Source: Streptomyces colonosanans (GTDB lineage: Bacteria > Actinomycetota > Actinomycetes > Streptomycetales > Streptomycetaceae). Taken from it: DNA of 64,000 nucleotides. Location of the stretch: NCBI RefSeq assembly GCF_001866645.1, contig NZ_MLYP01000032.1, positions 30,234-94,233 of the forward strand. Reading direction: 5' to 3'. A program made the translations under genes and the position numbers. This document shows, in pieces, positions 35,904-43,743 of the stretch. How positions within the stretch are numbered: position 1 is the first letter of the stretch; the number at the start of each line of letters is the position of its first letter. The notes beneath the pieces are model-generated. The model worked only from the letters and a program-made list of their open reading frames with translations. It ran no database searches and was not told the origin of the DNA.

Positions 35904-36197
35904 TCACCATCGGGCGCGCAGCACGCCGTCGCTGTCCGGCAGGACAGCGCGGAGCAGCGGGTGGCGTTCGTCGAGGTATAGCGGCAGGGCGCAGGCCGCT
36001 CGCGCATCGGCCACTTGGGCGGTGAACTCCTGGTACTCGGTGTCGTCGACGATCGCGTGGCTGATCATCCCGTCCTGCGCCTCCCAGACGAACTCCACGG
36101 ATCCCTCCTCAGGCAGCGCGGCGAGGACCGCGCCGACGTCCGGGGTCAGGTCGGGCCAGACGGTCAGCAGGGCGCGCGGGCCGAGACCGGCGCGCAC
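35904..36197 (-). CDS. Hypothetical protein, probably 5'-truncated
   Basis: The frame from a GTG at 36197 gives 97 aa: ALLTVWPDLTPDVGAVLAAL, EEGSVEFVWEAQDGMISHAI, then VDDTEYQEFTAQVADARAAC. Protein-like sequence continues upstream in the same frame without a start (IRNAARWHRLTPENLDTV), so the real gene was longer and its beginning is lost. The stretch before that belongs to an IS scrap on the same strand. Family not recognised. Confidence 0.45.
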   Translation of the reverse strand: MRAGLGPRALLTVWPDLTPDVGAVLAALPEEGSVEFVWEAQDGMISHAIVDDTEYQEFTAQVADARAACALPLYLDERHPLLRAVLPDSDGVLRARW

Positions 36198-36356
36198 TGT
36201 GTCGAGGTTCTCCGGCGTGAGGCGGTGCCAGCGTGCGGCGTTGCGGATGCCAGCGTAGTTTCCGGTCCCGATTCGGTGGTCGGGAGGGTGCTCGTGCTGA
36301 TCGTGGGCGGGAGTCCACGGAGAAGATCATCCGTCAGCGGTTGACTTCGAGGATTC

Positions 36357-36570
36357 TCAGGACGACCAGAGCGCAAAGGAGTTGGGGGCGCGGGCGGGAT
36401 CGGTGCGGAGCTTGGTGGGGGTCGGCCGGTTCTTGAGGTGGGCGAAGCCGTGCTCGACCGGTGCACGTCCGACGGCGAGGACTTGGTTGGCTTCCTTCTG
36501 CCCTCCTTCTTGGCCGAGGGAAAGCGACGGTAGGAGGGCATCAGGCCGTCGGGCACGGCCGGGTCGCCGG
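36357..36570 (-). pseudogene. C-terminal scrap of an IS5-type transposase
   Basis: The minus strand reads LGQEGGQKEANQVLAVGRAP, VEHGFAHLKNRPTPTKLRTD, then PARAPNSF: the DDE C-terminal helix (with catalytic Glu in VEHGFAHLKN) of an IS5-like family. It is followed in another frame by the usual end LEVNR. The rest of the gene is missing. Between 36571 and 37027 no further gene is recognisable. Confidence 0.6.
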
Positions 36571-37027
36571 TTCGCCGGGCAAGTTCGACCCAGCGCAGCC
36601 GTCGCCAGCCGGGGCCTGGGTGCTGGGCGCGACCCAGTCCTCCTCCTGTGGCGACACCCGCACGATCGGCCACAGGCTAGACATCGGGTTCGGTTCCTCG
36701 GACATCCGCTCATGGTCCCAGGTGCGAATCCGCCCTTCTGCGAGGGGCCGACATGACGCCGCCCCGAACCCCGCCGCCCGAGCCCGTTTCCAGGTACCTG
36801 ACTGGGATGACGAGGCGTACCTCAAGGACCGACGAGCCGACCACTGACCAACGATCTACACCCCAGACAACTCGGCGGAGGCTCACTCTGCGGCATCGGC
36901 CCGGAGCCGTGCGACGACTCCTTCGCCCTGGAGGCCGTCGCCACCGCCTGAGCGCAGGTGCGTGCTCGGCCTGGCCGACCCTTTGTCGAGGAACTCGTCG
37001 GTGCGAGAGAGTGAATATGCTGCATCC

Positions 37028-37445
37028 ATGCCACATGTAACCGTGACGTACACCAATGAACTGGGCGCGAACGACGTCCTCGACTGTGAAGAACTGCCCG
37101 GAGTTGCACTCGCTGATCGTCGCCAACAGCGGCGCGCGCCCCGAGGCGTGCCGGATCCGTTTCATCTACCCTCAAGACGACTGGTACATCGCTGGCCGCA
37201 CGGAGGAAACCCATCAGGCGGTCCACATCGAGATCGCGCTGAAGGCCGGCCGTAGCGCCGAGGTCAAACGCGCGCTCAGCGAATCCGTCCTCGCGCTTCT
37301 TCGCACACGCCTCGGGCCGATCCCGGAGTTCGAAGTCCATTTCTCGGTCGAAGTACGCGACCTCGACCCGGACGGGTATGCGAGCCACATCGAGTCCGCC
37401 GGGGATGTCCCCCGGGACGCCATCCCGCGGGGTGTGCCCAGGTGA
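37028..37445 (+). pseudogene. Tautomerase-like (CHMI-type) gene with one frameshift
   Basis: ATG 37028 starts MPHVTVTYTNELGANDVLDC. At about 37095 the frame must shift by one base to continue ELHSLIVANSGARPEACRIR, YIAGRTEETHQAVHIEIALK and AGRSAEVKRALSESVLALL. This is the layout of 5-carboxymethyl-2-hydroxymuconate isomerases, with catalytic Pro2 intact. The expected length is about 120-130 aa. A single missing base breaks it; either a recent inactivation or a sequence error. It is the only gene of aromatic breakdown type here. Confidence 0.6.
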
Positions 37446-37469
37446 CTGACGCTTGACCATGGATCCCGC

Positions 37470-37835
37470 CCGCGCGGGGCTTTCACCTCGACCACCCCGG
37501 CCGCGGTGGTGATCTTCCTGGGCTGGTGGTAACCATTGCGCACCACCATCCGTCGCCCCGTCTCGTCCCGCAGATCAGCCAACTCGGCTATATACGTGTT
37601 GACTTCGGCGCCCAGCGCGGCGGGGAGCGTCCGTCGGGCGCCTACCCGGACGATCTCGTCGGTCAAGGAGCCGTTCGGCGTGGTGCCGTTGTCGTTGACT
37701 ACGCTGAGCACGGGCGTGCCTTCCCGGCCGGTGCCGCGAACACCGGCCTACTCGCTGACCATCAGGCGATCACTCGGGAAGGTACGCCCTTCGCGTGCTC
37801 CCCGAGCTCGATCCACAGGTCTTGAGCATGGCTCG
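37470..37835 (-). mobile_element. IS256-family remnant, left end and transposase start
   Basis: On the minus strand the end gctcaagacctgtggatc at about 37835 is followed by the same leader as in the 10.6-kb copy and by a transposase start (MLSVVNDNGTTPNGSLTDEI, then AEVNTYIAELADLRDETGRR). Coding stops after VEVKAPRG near 37475. The remaining 300 codons are deleted. The left end sits directly against the istB fragment, so the element inserted into that gene. Confidence 0.75.
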
Positions 37836-37839
37836 AACT

Positions 37840-37970
37840 CGTCCGTCCGGACGTCCTCATCCTCGATGACTTCGCAATGCGCCAGCTGTCAGCGGCCCAG
37901 GCCGACGACCTCTACGAGCTTGTCTCCGAGCGTCAGGGCCGGTCTCTGATCATCACGAGCAACCGGGATC
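37840..37970 (+). pseudogene. istB: istB 5' half (IS21 helper ATPase), interrupted
   Basis: The frame reads LVRPDVLILDDFAMRQLSAA, QADDLYELVSERQGRSLIIT, then SNR: Walker B (LILDDF) and sensor region of IS21-type IstB. The P-loop half is missing beyond the IS256 end at 37835. After SNR the family expects AP.DWYPLFPNPV; that continuation is found 3.8 kb away at 41780-41930. The break marks the insertion point of the element at 37966-41780. Confidence 0.75.
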
Positions 37971-37980
37971 CCAGCAAAGC

Positions 37981-38014
37981 GCACATGTTCCGGCGAACTT
38001 GTGCCAGGTGCCGC
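37981..38014 (+). repeat. Left terminal inverted repeat of the 3.8-kb element
   Basis: It starts gcacatgttccggcgaactt and continues to the ggtgccgcc block. It matches the reverse complement of 41745-41778 at about two thirds of positions, with an almost perfect first 11 (gcacNtgttcc) and a last block (tgccNcc). The position is just inside the break in istB. Confidence 0.5.
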
Positions 38015-38021
38015 CGTAACA

Positions 38022-38513
38022 TCACGGGTTCGATGGTGTCCAAGGGGCTGCCCAGTCGCCTCGATGTTCGCGCCACGCGGTCCTGAGGGCTTCGAGTTCG
38101 GTGCGCGGAAAGTGTTCACCCCACTTGCCGCGGTATGCGCTCTCGCCGTACTCCCTCGCAACCTCGTCGAAGCAACGGATCACTGCTCGGGCAACGGCGT
38201 CAATGTTCTGCTGGGTGGACCAGATCTCTGTCCCGGTGTTGTCGTGGTCACTGCCGCGAGCCAGTTGCAGTAGGCGGATCCACACGTCGGTGCCTTCACG
38301 GTAGAAGCTCCATCGGAAGGCGGTGGGCTCGGCCTCGAACTGTGCTCGGCATTCGGTCTCGCCGACGATCAGACGCGTTACTGCCGTCAAGAGATCTTCG
38401 GGGGCAGTGGTGATATACGAGGCCGTGACTTCGGCTTCCGTCTGGTTGTCGCTGACGGTGCAGTCGGCCCAACCACGTCCGGACAGGACCCAGACGAGTC
38501 GCAGGTCGGCCAT
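38022..38513 (-). CDS. Hypothetical cargo protein of the element
   Basis: The product is 163 aa from ATG 38513, with GGGAACGAGG upstream. The first part is mostly beta (MADLRLVWVLSGRGWADCTV, AEVTASYITTAPEDLL, FRWSFYREGTDVWIRLLQLA); the second is helical (NIDAVARAVIRCFDEVAREY). It ends WAAPWTPSNP only 8 bases from the left repeat. Proteins of this outline occur singly in Streptomyces and resemble immunity-type proteins, but no family was identified. It is the only gene in the element without an evident role in transposition. No signal or membrane segment. Confidence 0.65.
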   Translation of the reverse strand: MADLRLVWVLSGRGWADCTVSDNQTEAEVTASYITTAPEDLLTAVTRLIVGETECRAQFEAEPTAFRWSFYREGTDVWIRLLQLARGSDHDNTGTEIWSTQQNIDAVARAVIRCFDEVAREYGESAYRGKWGEHFPRTELEALRTAWREHRGDWAAPWTPSNP

Positions 38514-38633
38514 CCTCGTTCCCTTCCTCCAGCCACGGGTTCCTTGCGCTGATCACCGAGGGACCTCGCGCGCGTCCGAGTCTGGGGGATGGTGAGACCA
38601 CTGACCAGCGAATTCCCTGACACCGACCGACGT

Positions 38634-40256
38634 TCAGCGATCGGACAGGCGCCCAGGGTCGACATGGTCGGCGAGATAGATCAGGGCGGCCTGCGGGTCC
38701 ATGCCGAAGGCCGCGGCGACGAGCTTGGGGTCCATGGTGTTCACCAGGTCGACCAGCCGGGTGCTGCGGATCATTCGGGGCGGGAAGCCGCAGTCGTCAA
38801 GAACGTGGGAGAGATAGGCAGTTGAGGCCGGGCTTCGCCCGGCCTTTGTTCCTTTGGTGACCATGACGTGCGGGTTCTCAGTCGGCCAGACTTCGCGATG
38901 GTTCAGGCATCGCAGCAGCACCGTCCAGGAGGCGGGGTCCAGCGGAACGGGGTGAGGCCGTTTTCCGAGCCGGATCGTCTGGGCGAGTCGGTCCACTTCA
39001 GTGACCTGCAGCAGCCGGACCTCGGAACTGGAGGCGCCGTGCAGCAGGGCGAGTATGCCCACCAGGGCCTCGTGGGGGTGAACCTGTTCGTCTGTGGTCC
39101 AGCGCCGGAATAGCTCGCGCTGCTGGTCGAGAGTGAGGGTCTTGCCGCGGAAGCCCTTCGCCCCTTTGGCGATCAGGCCGCGGGTTGGGTCGGCCAGCAC
39201 CAGCTTCTGGGCCCGCGCGAAGCGGAAGAACTGTCGCAGCACGGTCAGTCGCCGCTTGCGGGCCCTGGGCAGGACGGTCAGAAAGGCTTCGATGTCGTGC
39301 ACGTCGACGAGAGACCAGTCGGCCTTGTGTTGCTCGTTGATCAGGAAGATTGCCAGGTCCCGCATGGTGGCCAGAGCGGTTTCCAGGGTGTGATTGCTGC
39401 GGGGGCGGGTGCCGGCTCGGCGGGCCCGGTCCTGGGCTCGCATCCGGGAGGTGTCGAATGCGGCAACTGCCGGCCGCAAGGGTTCGGGCACGGCCTCAAC
39501 CCGGCGGCGCCGTCGGCCAGTTGCGAGTCGTTCGTCCTGGTCGGTGGGCAGGGCCAGACCGCGGAGGGTGAAGAAGTCCTCAAGTGCGCGAGCGAAGGAG
39601 CCCATCGACCGTCCGGGCCTGCGGGACCGCTCCAGCAGGGCCTGGGGTGAGTTGGAGTGCTCGTCCTCGAGGAGCCGTCCCAGGTCGGTGATGAAGCCGC
39701 AGGCTCTGGCGACGCAGTGGCGGGCGGCGACCTGAGCGACGAAGTCGGCGAGCCACACGGGTGGGTCGGTGAGTCGTTCCTGGAGGTGTTCACCACGGAT
39801 GAAGGGGCGACCGGGGTGTTTTTGCCAGCAGGCCGAGCACAGCCCCAGTCCGGCATGCCGACGCAACTGCCCGCACTCGCGGCAGATCCTCGGCGGGTTC
39901 TTCCCCTGCCGGGGTCGTGAGCAGTGGCCGCACCAGCCGGTCGTCTCGCGCAGATAGCCGGGCTTTTGACAGCGTGGACATGTCCGCTGTCCGGCCAGCT
40001 GGCCGGCCCTGCGCCGGCACTCCCGGCACAGCTGGTTCTGTGGTGAGCGGACCGGATGACCGCACTCCGTGCAGACGCGTGAGCAGGTGATGCACCGGCC
40101 GGTGTCGTCCTGAAGCACGCGATCGAGGCCGCAGGAGGGACACGGGGCCTTGGCGGCCTGCTCCTTCATGCGGCGCCAGCACAGGCAGCAGTGCTGGCGG
40201 TCGAGATATCCGACCGGTCCGCCGCACGTGACGCAGTCCCGTTGCTTCTTGCCCAT
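38634..40256 (-). CDS. Zinc-finger-rich tyrosine-recombinase-like protein
   Basis: The product is 540 aa from ATG 40256. Residues 1 to about 145 hold many Cys pairs of zinc-ribbon type: CVTCGG, CCLC, CPSC, CITC, CTECG, CREC, CPRC, CGHC, CRECG and CSAC. The middle is helical (SAM-like core binding, TLETALATMRDLAIFLINEQ). The C-terminal part has the tyrosine-recombinase fold: LLHGASSSEVRLLQVTEVDR, PHPVPLDPASWTVLLRCL, then MIRSTRLVDLVNTMDPKLVA and AAFGMDPQAALIYLADHVD. The final Tyr is kept, but the first Arg (normally GLR.SE) reads Ser, the HxxR box reads R-S-T-R, and the GH box reads GM. It is therefore probably an accessory or DNA-binding partner of the canonical recombinase. Confidence 0.75.
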   Translation of the reverse strand: MGKKQRDCVTCGGPVGYLDRQHCCLCWRRMKEQAAKAPCPSCGLDRVLQDDTGRCITCSRVCTECGHPVRSPQNQLCRECRRRAGQLAGQRTCPRCQKPGYLRETTGWCGHCSRPRQGKNPPRICRECGQLRRHAGLGLCSACWQKHPGRPFIRGEHLQERLTDPPVWLADFVAQVAARHCVARACGFITDLGRLLEDEHSNSPQALLERSRRPGRSMGSFARALEDFFTLRGLALPTDQDERLATGRRRRRVEAVPEPLRPAVAAFDTSRMRAQDRARRAGTRPRSNHTLETALATMRDLAIFLINEQHKADWSLVDVHDIEAFLTVLPRARKRRLTVLRQFFRFARAQKLVLADPTRGLIAKGAKGFRGKTLTLDQQRELFRRWTTDEQVHPHEALVGILALLHGASSSEVRLLQVTEVDRLAQTIRLGKRPHPVPLDPASWTVLLRCLNHREVWPTENPHVMVTKGTKAGRSPASTAYLSHVLDDCGFPPRMIRSTRLVDLVNTMDPKLVAAAFGMDPQAALIYLADHVDPGRLSDR

Positions 40257-40268
40257 CGTGGCCTGCCG

Positions 40269-40583
40269 TCACAGGGGCGGCATCGACCGGCCCCGGGCGG
40301 AGGCGGCCCGCGGGAGGTCGGCGACCGGGCGAGGGGGTGCGATCGGCCGTTCGACGGGGGTGGTGTCGACCTCGATCAGGTCATTGGGGGTGCATTCCAG
40401 CGCAGTGCACAACGCGGCCAGCGTGGTCATCTTCACCTGCGAGGGCTCCTTCGTGAACAGCGCGGACACCGAGGCCGAGGACAGCTGAAGGCCCGCCTTC
40501 TCGGCCAGCAGCCGCCGCAGCTCGGTCCCGGTCCACACCTCGCGCTGGGCAGCGGCCATCCGCAGCCGCCATTGAATCTTCAT
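40269..40583 (-). CDS. Small Cro/C1-type HTH protein of the element
   Basis: The product is 104 aa. ATG 40583 overlaps the stop of the recombinase gene (ATGA), so the two are translationally coupled. The HTH is of the single-domain Xre type: QREVWTGTELRRLLAEKAGL, QLSSASVSALFTKEPSQVKM and TTLAALCTALECTPNDLIEV. A Pro/Arg-rich tail (RPIAPPRPVADLPRA) follows. Its stop is 13 bases before the zinc-finger gene. By size and place it could play the part of TnpC in Tn554, which influences insertion, or could repress the operon. Both are inference. Confidence 0.75.
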   Translation of the reverse strand: MKIQWRLRMAAAQREVWTGTELRRLLAEKAGLQLSSASVSALFTKEPSQVKMTTLAALCTALECTPNDLIEVDTTPVERPIAPPRPVADLPRAASARGRSMPPL

Positions 40584-41650
40584 GCCGTGGTGTCCTTCCC
40601 ACTCAGCTCGGCCAGCGTGCTGGCAACCGCCCGTTGATAGGCGTCCTCGATGAAGGTCGCGGAGGGGCGGACATAGCGCATGGTCGAGCTGACGGTCCAG
40701 TGCCCGAGCATCTGCTGAATCGCCACGAGGTCGACGCCGCGTTCGTAGTTGTGGGTCGCGCACGCTCTTCGCAGGGCATGCGGGCTGAACCGGTCGGCCA
40801 TCGGGCGGCCTTCGAGTTCCATCAGATAGCGCAGGCGGTTGCGGATGGTCCCGCGGTGGAGACTGCCGCCGGACTCGTCGGCGAACAGCACTGGCGAGTC
40901 GGGGAACTTGGGTCGCACGTCCTCCAGGAACCACCGCAGCACCAGATCGAGGCCGTCGAGCATGGGCACCCACCGCGGCCGCGGTCCGGAAGTGTGGGCG
41001 CCCTTACCGAACCGGACATGCAGCTTGCCGAACGGCCCACGGAAGAAGTGCAGGTCCGGCTTGTCCAGCAGGGATGCCTCCTCGGAGCGGAGCCCGGCGT
41101 GATACAGCGTCCGGAACATCGCATAGTCCCTCGCTGCGGGTCCGTACTTCCGCGCGGTCGCGATCCGCTGCTTCATGAAGTCGAAGAACTCGCCCACCCG
41201 CTCCGGCGTCGGAGGCGGCAGCAGGGCCGGCGAGTCGTCGCCGACATGCCGGGAGGCGTTGAACTCGTCGATCGGGCAGACCAGCCGGACGCCGAACGCA
41301 GCCTCGATCTCGGCTGCCTTGCGGGCCTGCAGGAACCGGTGAAAGCCCTTGAAGGTCTGCACATACTCGCGCCGGGTCGACGTCTTGCGGCCCTGGACCG
41401 CCAGGTCACCGACCACGCGGTCGATGTCCTCAGGCGTCACCTCCCACGCGGGCCGTCCCAGAGCCGCGAGGGTCCGCTCCAGCAGGCCGCTGTCGTTGTC
41501 GATGGTCACCGGGCTGAAGCCGCGGGCCCTCCAGGACGCGATGAACGCGTCCACGCACGCCGCCTGGAACTGCCACGGATCCGCCGTCAGCGGCTCCTGC
41601 GGGACGGCCCCACCCGCGATGACCTGGAGTCTCGCCTCGGCCATCGGCAC
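40580..41650 (-). CDS. Tyrosine recombinase/integrase of the element
   Basis: The product is 356 aa (Tn554 TnpA is of similar size). The N-terminal SAM-like core-binding domain covers about 30-120 (VDAFIASWRARGFSPVTIDN, QTFKGFHRFLQARKA). The catalytic domain has all key residues: Arg in LYHAGLRSEEA, the H-x-x-R box SPHALRRACATH, His/Trp in MLGHWTVSST, and nucleophile Tyr in TMRYVRPS. It is thus likely active. It is the first gene in the operon, and its stop overlaps the HTH gene start. About 90 bases separate its start from the right inverted repeat, and the operon promoter should lie there. It would cut and rejoin the element ends. Confidence 0.88.
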   Translation of the reverse strand: MPMAEARLQVIAGGAVPQEPLTADPWQFQAACVDAFIASWRARGFSPVTIDNDSGLLERTLAALGRPAWEVTPEDIDRVVGDLAVQGRKTSTRREYVQTFKGFHRFLQARKAAEIEAAFGVRLVCPIDEFNASRHVGDDSPALLPPPTPERVGEFFDFMKQRIATARKYGPAARDYAMFRTLYHAGLRSEEASLLDKPDLHFFRGPFGKLHVRFGKGAHTSGPRPRWVPMLDGLDLVLRWFLEDVRPKFPDSPVLFADESGGSLHRGTIRNRLRYLMELEGRPMADRFSPHALRRACATHNYERGVDLVAIQQMLGHWTVSSTMRYVRPSATFIEDAYQRAVASTLAELSGKDTTA

Positions 41651-41744
41651 ACCTTCCTCGCACCTGAACAGTCAAGGCAGCACCTGCAAAACCGGGGTGC
41701 CACCGCGAGAACCAACGAGGACCGCCAGACAGGGATACGGCCAG

Positions 41745-41778
41745 GTGGCAGCGGCAACTCTTGTGAGGGAACAAGTGC
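41745..41778 (-). repeat. Right terminal inverted repeat of the 3.8-kb element
   Basis: Reading inward on the minus strand it begins gcacttgttccctcacaaga and ends in the tgccacc block. It is the partner of 37981-38014. The istB frame resumes two to three bases outside it. Confidence 0.5.
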
Positions 41779-41779
41779 C

Positions 41780-41930
41780 AGCCCCAGATGACTGGTATCC
41801 CCTCTTCCCCAACCCGGTCTTCGCCGAATCCCTCCTGGACCGGCTCATCAACACCAGCCACCAGGTGATCATGAACGGCCCCAGCTACCGACCGAACAAG
41901 CGGCCCGAGAACCCAGTCTCCAAGCCCTAA
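41780..41930 (+). pseudogene. istB: istB 3' half (IS21 helper ATPase)
   Basis: The frame reads APDDWYPLFPNPVFAESLLD, RLINTSHQVIMNGPSYRPNK, then RPENPVSKP and a stop: the conserved C-terminus of IS21-type IstB. It is the exact continuation expected for the fragment at 37840-37970. It has no start of its own. Confidence 0.8.
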
Positions 41931-42253
41931 ACGTCTCTACGGGCGAGCCAGGCTTCGAAGAGAGCATCAGCAAGCCAGTGCCCGCTGACGAAGGCCATGT
42001 GATGGGCTGACGCTCCCGCCCCTCTGTGTGAACGGCGCGTGGGATCTGCACCTTGGGACAGTAGGAAGCACGTGGCGTCCACGTGGAGGGGCTCCCCAGT
42101 CTGGATATGCCCGTCGATCTCTCCGTCGACGGCCCGGTGCAGGAGAGTGAACCCGTTGTACTCCTCGTGGATGTCGGCTCCTGCCGCCAGGAGGTCGCGC
42201 AGTTCCTCCAGCCGGTCCTGTTCGACAGCCAGGTGCGTCGGTGGCATCTCCAT
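41927..42253 (-). CDS. Small ankyrin-repeat protein
   Basis: The product is 108 aa from ATG 42253 (GTG 42262 is possible); GGGGAAGGGGA lies upstream. Two ankyrin-like units are seen: THLAVEQDRLEELRDLLAAG with ADIHEEYNGFTLLHRAV, and VDATCFLLSQGADPTRRS with HHMAFVSGHWLADALFEAWL. Such short proteins mediate protein contacts and are often immunity-like; function unknown. Its stop overlaps the istB stop by four bases on the other strand, so the IS21 right end has been lost at this junction. The protein itself looks whole. Confidence 0.75.
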   Translation of the reverse strand: MEMPPTHLAVEQDRLEELRDLLAAGADIHEEYNGFTLLHRAVDGEIDGHIQTGEPLHVDATCFLLSQGADPTRRSHRGAGASAHHMAFVSGHWLADALFEAWLARRDV

Positions 42254-42366
42254 AGTGCACATCCCCTTCCCCAGAGATCATCTCAGTTCCTGGCCTGGGA
42301 ACGCGGTCGGGGTGACCGCCGCTTTCGCGGCCCCACGAAGCGCCCTCAGGTTGGGGACCTGGGGAA

Positions 42367-42522
42367 TTACGTGAACTTACCCCTGGGGAATTGCGCGATC
42401 GTCCACGCCTCGGGCACCGCGTGCCGGATCCGTACGCCGCCCGGCCCGGGTAAGCCCTCCAGCAGCTTCTGCTTCGTCAGCCGCGCCAATCCGCTGGACG
42501 AACCCGCCCTCTTCTTCGCCAT
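42367..42522 (-). CDS. Possible 51-aa small protein
   Basis: A short frame from ATG 42522: basic start MAKKRAGSSSGLARLTKQKL, then LEGLPGPGGVRIRHAVPEAW and TIAQFPRGKFT. It overlaps the last codons of the truncated frame upstream (42613-42520). The even charge pattern and defined end suggest a real peptide, but no relative is known to me and the ribosome site is weak. Confidence 0.3.
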   Translation of the reverse strand: MAKKRAGSSSGLARLTKQKLLEGLPGPGGVRIRHAVPEAWTIAQFPRGKFT

Positions 42523-42613
42523 CTTGCTCGATCTGTGTGCGGAGGCCGTCGGCCAGGGCCCGGGCTGCGTCCTCCTGGACGTCGAGCGCGTCGAATAGGG
42601 GCTGGATGTTCAC
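42520..42613 (-). pseudogene. Start of a coiled-coil protein, truncated
   Basis: GTG 42613 overlaps the transposase stop (GTGA). The frame reads VNIQPLFDALDVQEDAARAL, then ADGLRTQIEQ, the beginning of the coiled coil found in IS-linked Streptomyces proteins that end in a winged helix (compare 1051-1323). After IEQ the frame is no longer protein-like. Confidence 0.35.
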
Positions 42614-43258
42614 GCACTCACCGCCTGCATATCGCGCCAGGTGGGCGTGTTCGTGCCGGTGAGGCGGCGGGCCATGACGTGGGTCATCGCCCACAGGACG
42701 CGGGAAGCAAAGAAGGACGGGTGGTGCTCGTAGTCGCGGATCAGACGCCGGTGCAGTATCAGGATTCCGTAGGTCTGCTCGACCCTCTACCGCTTCGGCT
42801 GCGGCATGAACCCCTTGTCCGGCGGATTGCGTGCGACGGTCTCGACGTCGATGCCCAGGCGGTCGCCGTGCAAGACGACCTGGTTCTTGAAGCCTTGGTC
42901 GACCAGGGCATTGCGGACGGTGCCGCCGGTGTGCTCAGTGACCTGGTCCAGCAGGGCGATGCCCGCGGCGTTGGGGTCCTCTAATCGACGGGCCTTCTCA
43001 CGGACCTGGCAGCGCAGGATTTCATGAATGGTCTGATCGGTTCGGTCGTCGCGCCAGGCAGCGAAGTAGCAGTACGTCCCGCTCTTCGGCGGCAGATCGT
43101 GCGGGAGGAAGGCCCACTGGCAGCCGGTCCGCCCCTGGTAGACGATCGCATTTACGATCTTCCGCATCGGATAGGCGCCCTGATGGCCGGTCACTGAACG
43201 GTGCCGGCCCTTCCACGCCGTGATCACCGGCTCGATCAGAGCTCACTGCTCGTCCGAT
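42610..43258 (-). pseudogene. IS5-family transposase, multiply broken
   Basis: Pieces in order: LSDEQ, a TGA stop where Trp is expected, then ALIEPVITAWKGRHRSVTGH, then GRTGCQWAFLPHDLPPKSGT. An internal deletion after EKARRLEDP joins to GIALLDQVTEHTGGTVRNAL. VARNPPDKGFMPQPKR is followed by TAG where Trp is expected, then VEQTYGILILHRRLIRDYEH and the C-terminus TPTWRDMQAVSA. It has two nonsense codons and loss of the DD part. It is fused upstream to an IS1182 scrap. Confidence 0.8.
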
Positions 43259-43269
43259 AGGTCGCCCTT

Positions 43270-43491
43270 GCAGCACCGTCACCAGAGCGAGCTGGCCCGG
43301 CGACCAGCCCGGCCGCCCCCGTTCTGCAAACGCCTCGGCGAACTCGGTGTCCGGGAACAGCTCGCCCAGCTCATCGCTGACCCGCATCGCCAGCGGATAC
43401 GGCCCACGGGCTGCGACCGCGCGAGCCACCTGCGCGGTCAGCTCCGGCACCTGCGGCCAAGGCCGCGACTGCATCGACATCCAGCACCCCA
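43270..43491 (-). pseudogene. IS1182-family transposase start, truncated
   Basis: MSMQSRPWPQVPELTAQVAR, VSDELGELFPDTEFAEAFAE, then RGRPGWSPGQLALVTVLQ form the conserved N-terminus of IS1182 transposases. It is cut right after VTVLQ, where the IS5 relic begins. The stretch 43492-43743 before the next gene is without genes. Confidence 0.75.
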
Positions 43492-43743
43492 CCCGCAACC
43501 GGAACGGCAGAACGGTCGCCAGCCTGGCCAACGAGCCATCACACCGGACGGCACGGATGGCCATGTTGGTGATAGCCGAGAGCGGGTGTCGGTGAGTGAC
43601 GAGAGCACCATGTCCCGCTGGATGTCGATGTCGGTGACTTTTAAGAGCGTCCGGATGCTTGACTTTGTCGAGTTGTTATACCGTCCGTCGGTACGGAGGC
43701 CGCTGTGTGTGGGGGCGGGCGCCTGGTTGCGGTCCTCTGCCAG

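Larger units (their letters stand above)
37966..41780. mobile_element. Tn554-like three-gene recombinase element inserted in istB
   Basis: The boundaries are set by the split istB gene: its frame is lost after aaccggg at about 37965 and resumes at gccccagatgactgg at about 41780. Just inside lie imperfect inverted repeats of about 34 bp. Four genes are all on the minus strand: tyrosine recombinase, HTH protein, zinc-finger recombinase-like protein, and one cargo gene. The set recalls TnpA/TnpB/TnpC of Tn554, with different gene order. No target duplication is evident; a few unmatched bases at each junction look like the coupling bases left by tyrosine-recombinase transposition. It is probably complete. 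Confidence 0.65.

Noticed and set aside
38022..41650. Large plus-strand frames across the element
   Set aside because: They are antisense to four genes with clear domains and overlapping starts; none has motifs.
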